Part shown: one piece after another, positions 63,881-64,000 of the stretch
How positions within the stretch are numbered: the stretch's first letter is position 1
How the letters are laid out: each line of letters begins with the position of its first letter
IMG/VR virus record: IMGVR_UViG_3300020732_000008
Span: 39,933 to 103,932 of that record
From: a virus
DNA length: 64,000 nucleotides
Reading direction: 5' to 3' (one strand)
The notes under the pieces: generated by a model
Database searches by the model: none
Told to the model about the DNA's origin: nothing
What the model saw: only the letters and a program-made list of their open reading frames with translations
Made by a program: the position numbers and the translations under genes

Positions 63881-64000
63881 TCAACCGCTTTTCGATATAA
63901 CAACAACGCCTCGAAAGATGTTGTTGTTCGCACTCATTTTACTTTGTTGCGGTTCGTACTCACCCCTAGCGATAGCGTTCATAACATCATCACGGTCTAA
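63881..64000 (-). CDS. Partial gene, N-terminus outside window
   Basis: The last 39 residues of a protein entering from the right edge: LDRDDVMNAIARGEYEPQQS, then a short basic end and TGA at 63881. Shares an 18-base stretch (AIARGE region) with the 63611 gene. Confidence 0.55.
   Translation of the reverse strand, partial: LDRDDVMNAIARGEYEPQQSKMSANNNIFRGVVVISKSG

Noticed and set aside
1-64000. CRISPR array, insertion sequence or integrase
   Set aside because: No regular direct repeats with spacers and no transposase or recombinase motifs were seen on either strand.

Overview
The window is a contiguous piece of a large tailed double-stranded DNA phage genome. No integrase, repressor or CRISPR array was seen, and both ends cut through genes. 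Host signs point to an actinobacterium: a WhiB-type iron-sulfur regulator, a DUF7455-like zinc protein, an MSMEG_6728-like DNA glycosylase and an HslV/proteasome-type hydrolase. The moderate GC content would suit a low-GC (for example freshwater) actinobacterium, but that is inference. Family names come from recognising motifs by eye; no database search was run.

Layout. (1) About 1-34.7 kb, almost all on the minus strand and tightly packed, is the virion module. In transcription order it has small zinc and hypothetical proteins, two long low-complexity proteins, a PASTA protein, a KTSC-domain protein, the large terminase, portal, scaffold and major capsid protein. These are followed by a roughly 20 kb set of fibre genes: collagen-like Gly-X-Y fibres, a LamG/fibrinogen-like adhesin, a cyanophage-type virion protein, a 1287-residue glycine-rich fibre, small appendage proteins, a TPR glycosyltransferase and a fibre with a 26-cysteine insert. 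One secreted lysozyme-like gene (29.1-29.6 kb) runs the other way. No tail tube, sheath or tape-measure gene was recognised, so these probably lie outside the window. (2) About 34.7-36.2 kb holds the HslV-like gene, two tRNA genes, a structured RNA, hsp20 and a leader full of hairpins. (3) 36.2-48.3 kb is on the plus strand and looks like an early or accessory region of small proteins, many rich in cysteine. It also carries WhiB, an AAA+ ATPase with its VWA partner (CobS/CobT-like) and a pyrimidine-dimer glycosylase. Unusually for a phage, long noncoding stretches with strong nested stem-loops lie between these genes. (4) 48.4-64 kb is again on the minus strand: a B12-dependent ribonucleotide reductase, a TGT/DpdA-like protein, an HAD-like protein and a nucleotidyltransferase, then virion-like small proteins, a lysis cassette, a metallophosphoesterase, a SpoVS-like protein, a RuvC-like nuclease and microproteins.

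The most unusual content is RNA. Four short elements in the plus-strand region keep a tRNA-like acceptor stem, a canonical 7-nt T-loop and D-loop-like GG, but three have no anticodon arm. Each ends in ACG, is followed at once by another stem-loop, and lies just upstream of a ribosome binding site. Separately, about 650 nt at 38.16-38.82 kb can fold into a large multi-branched RNA. These are the best candidates for something not yet described.
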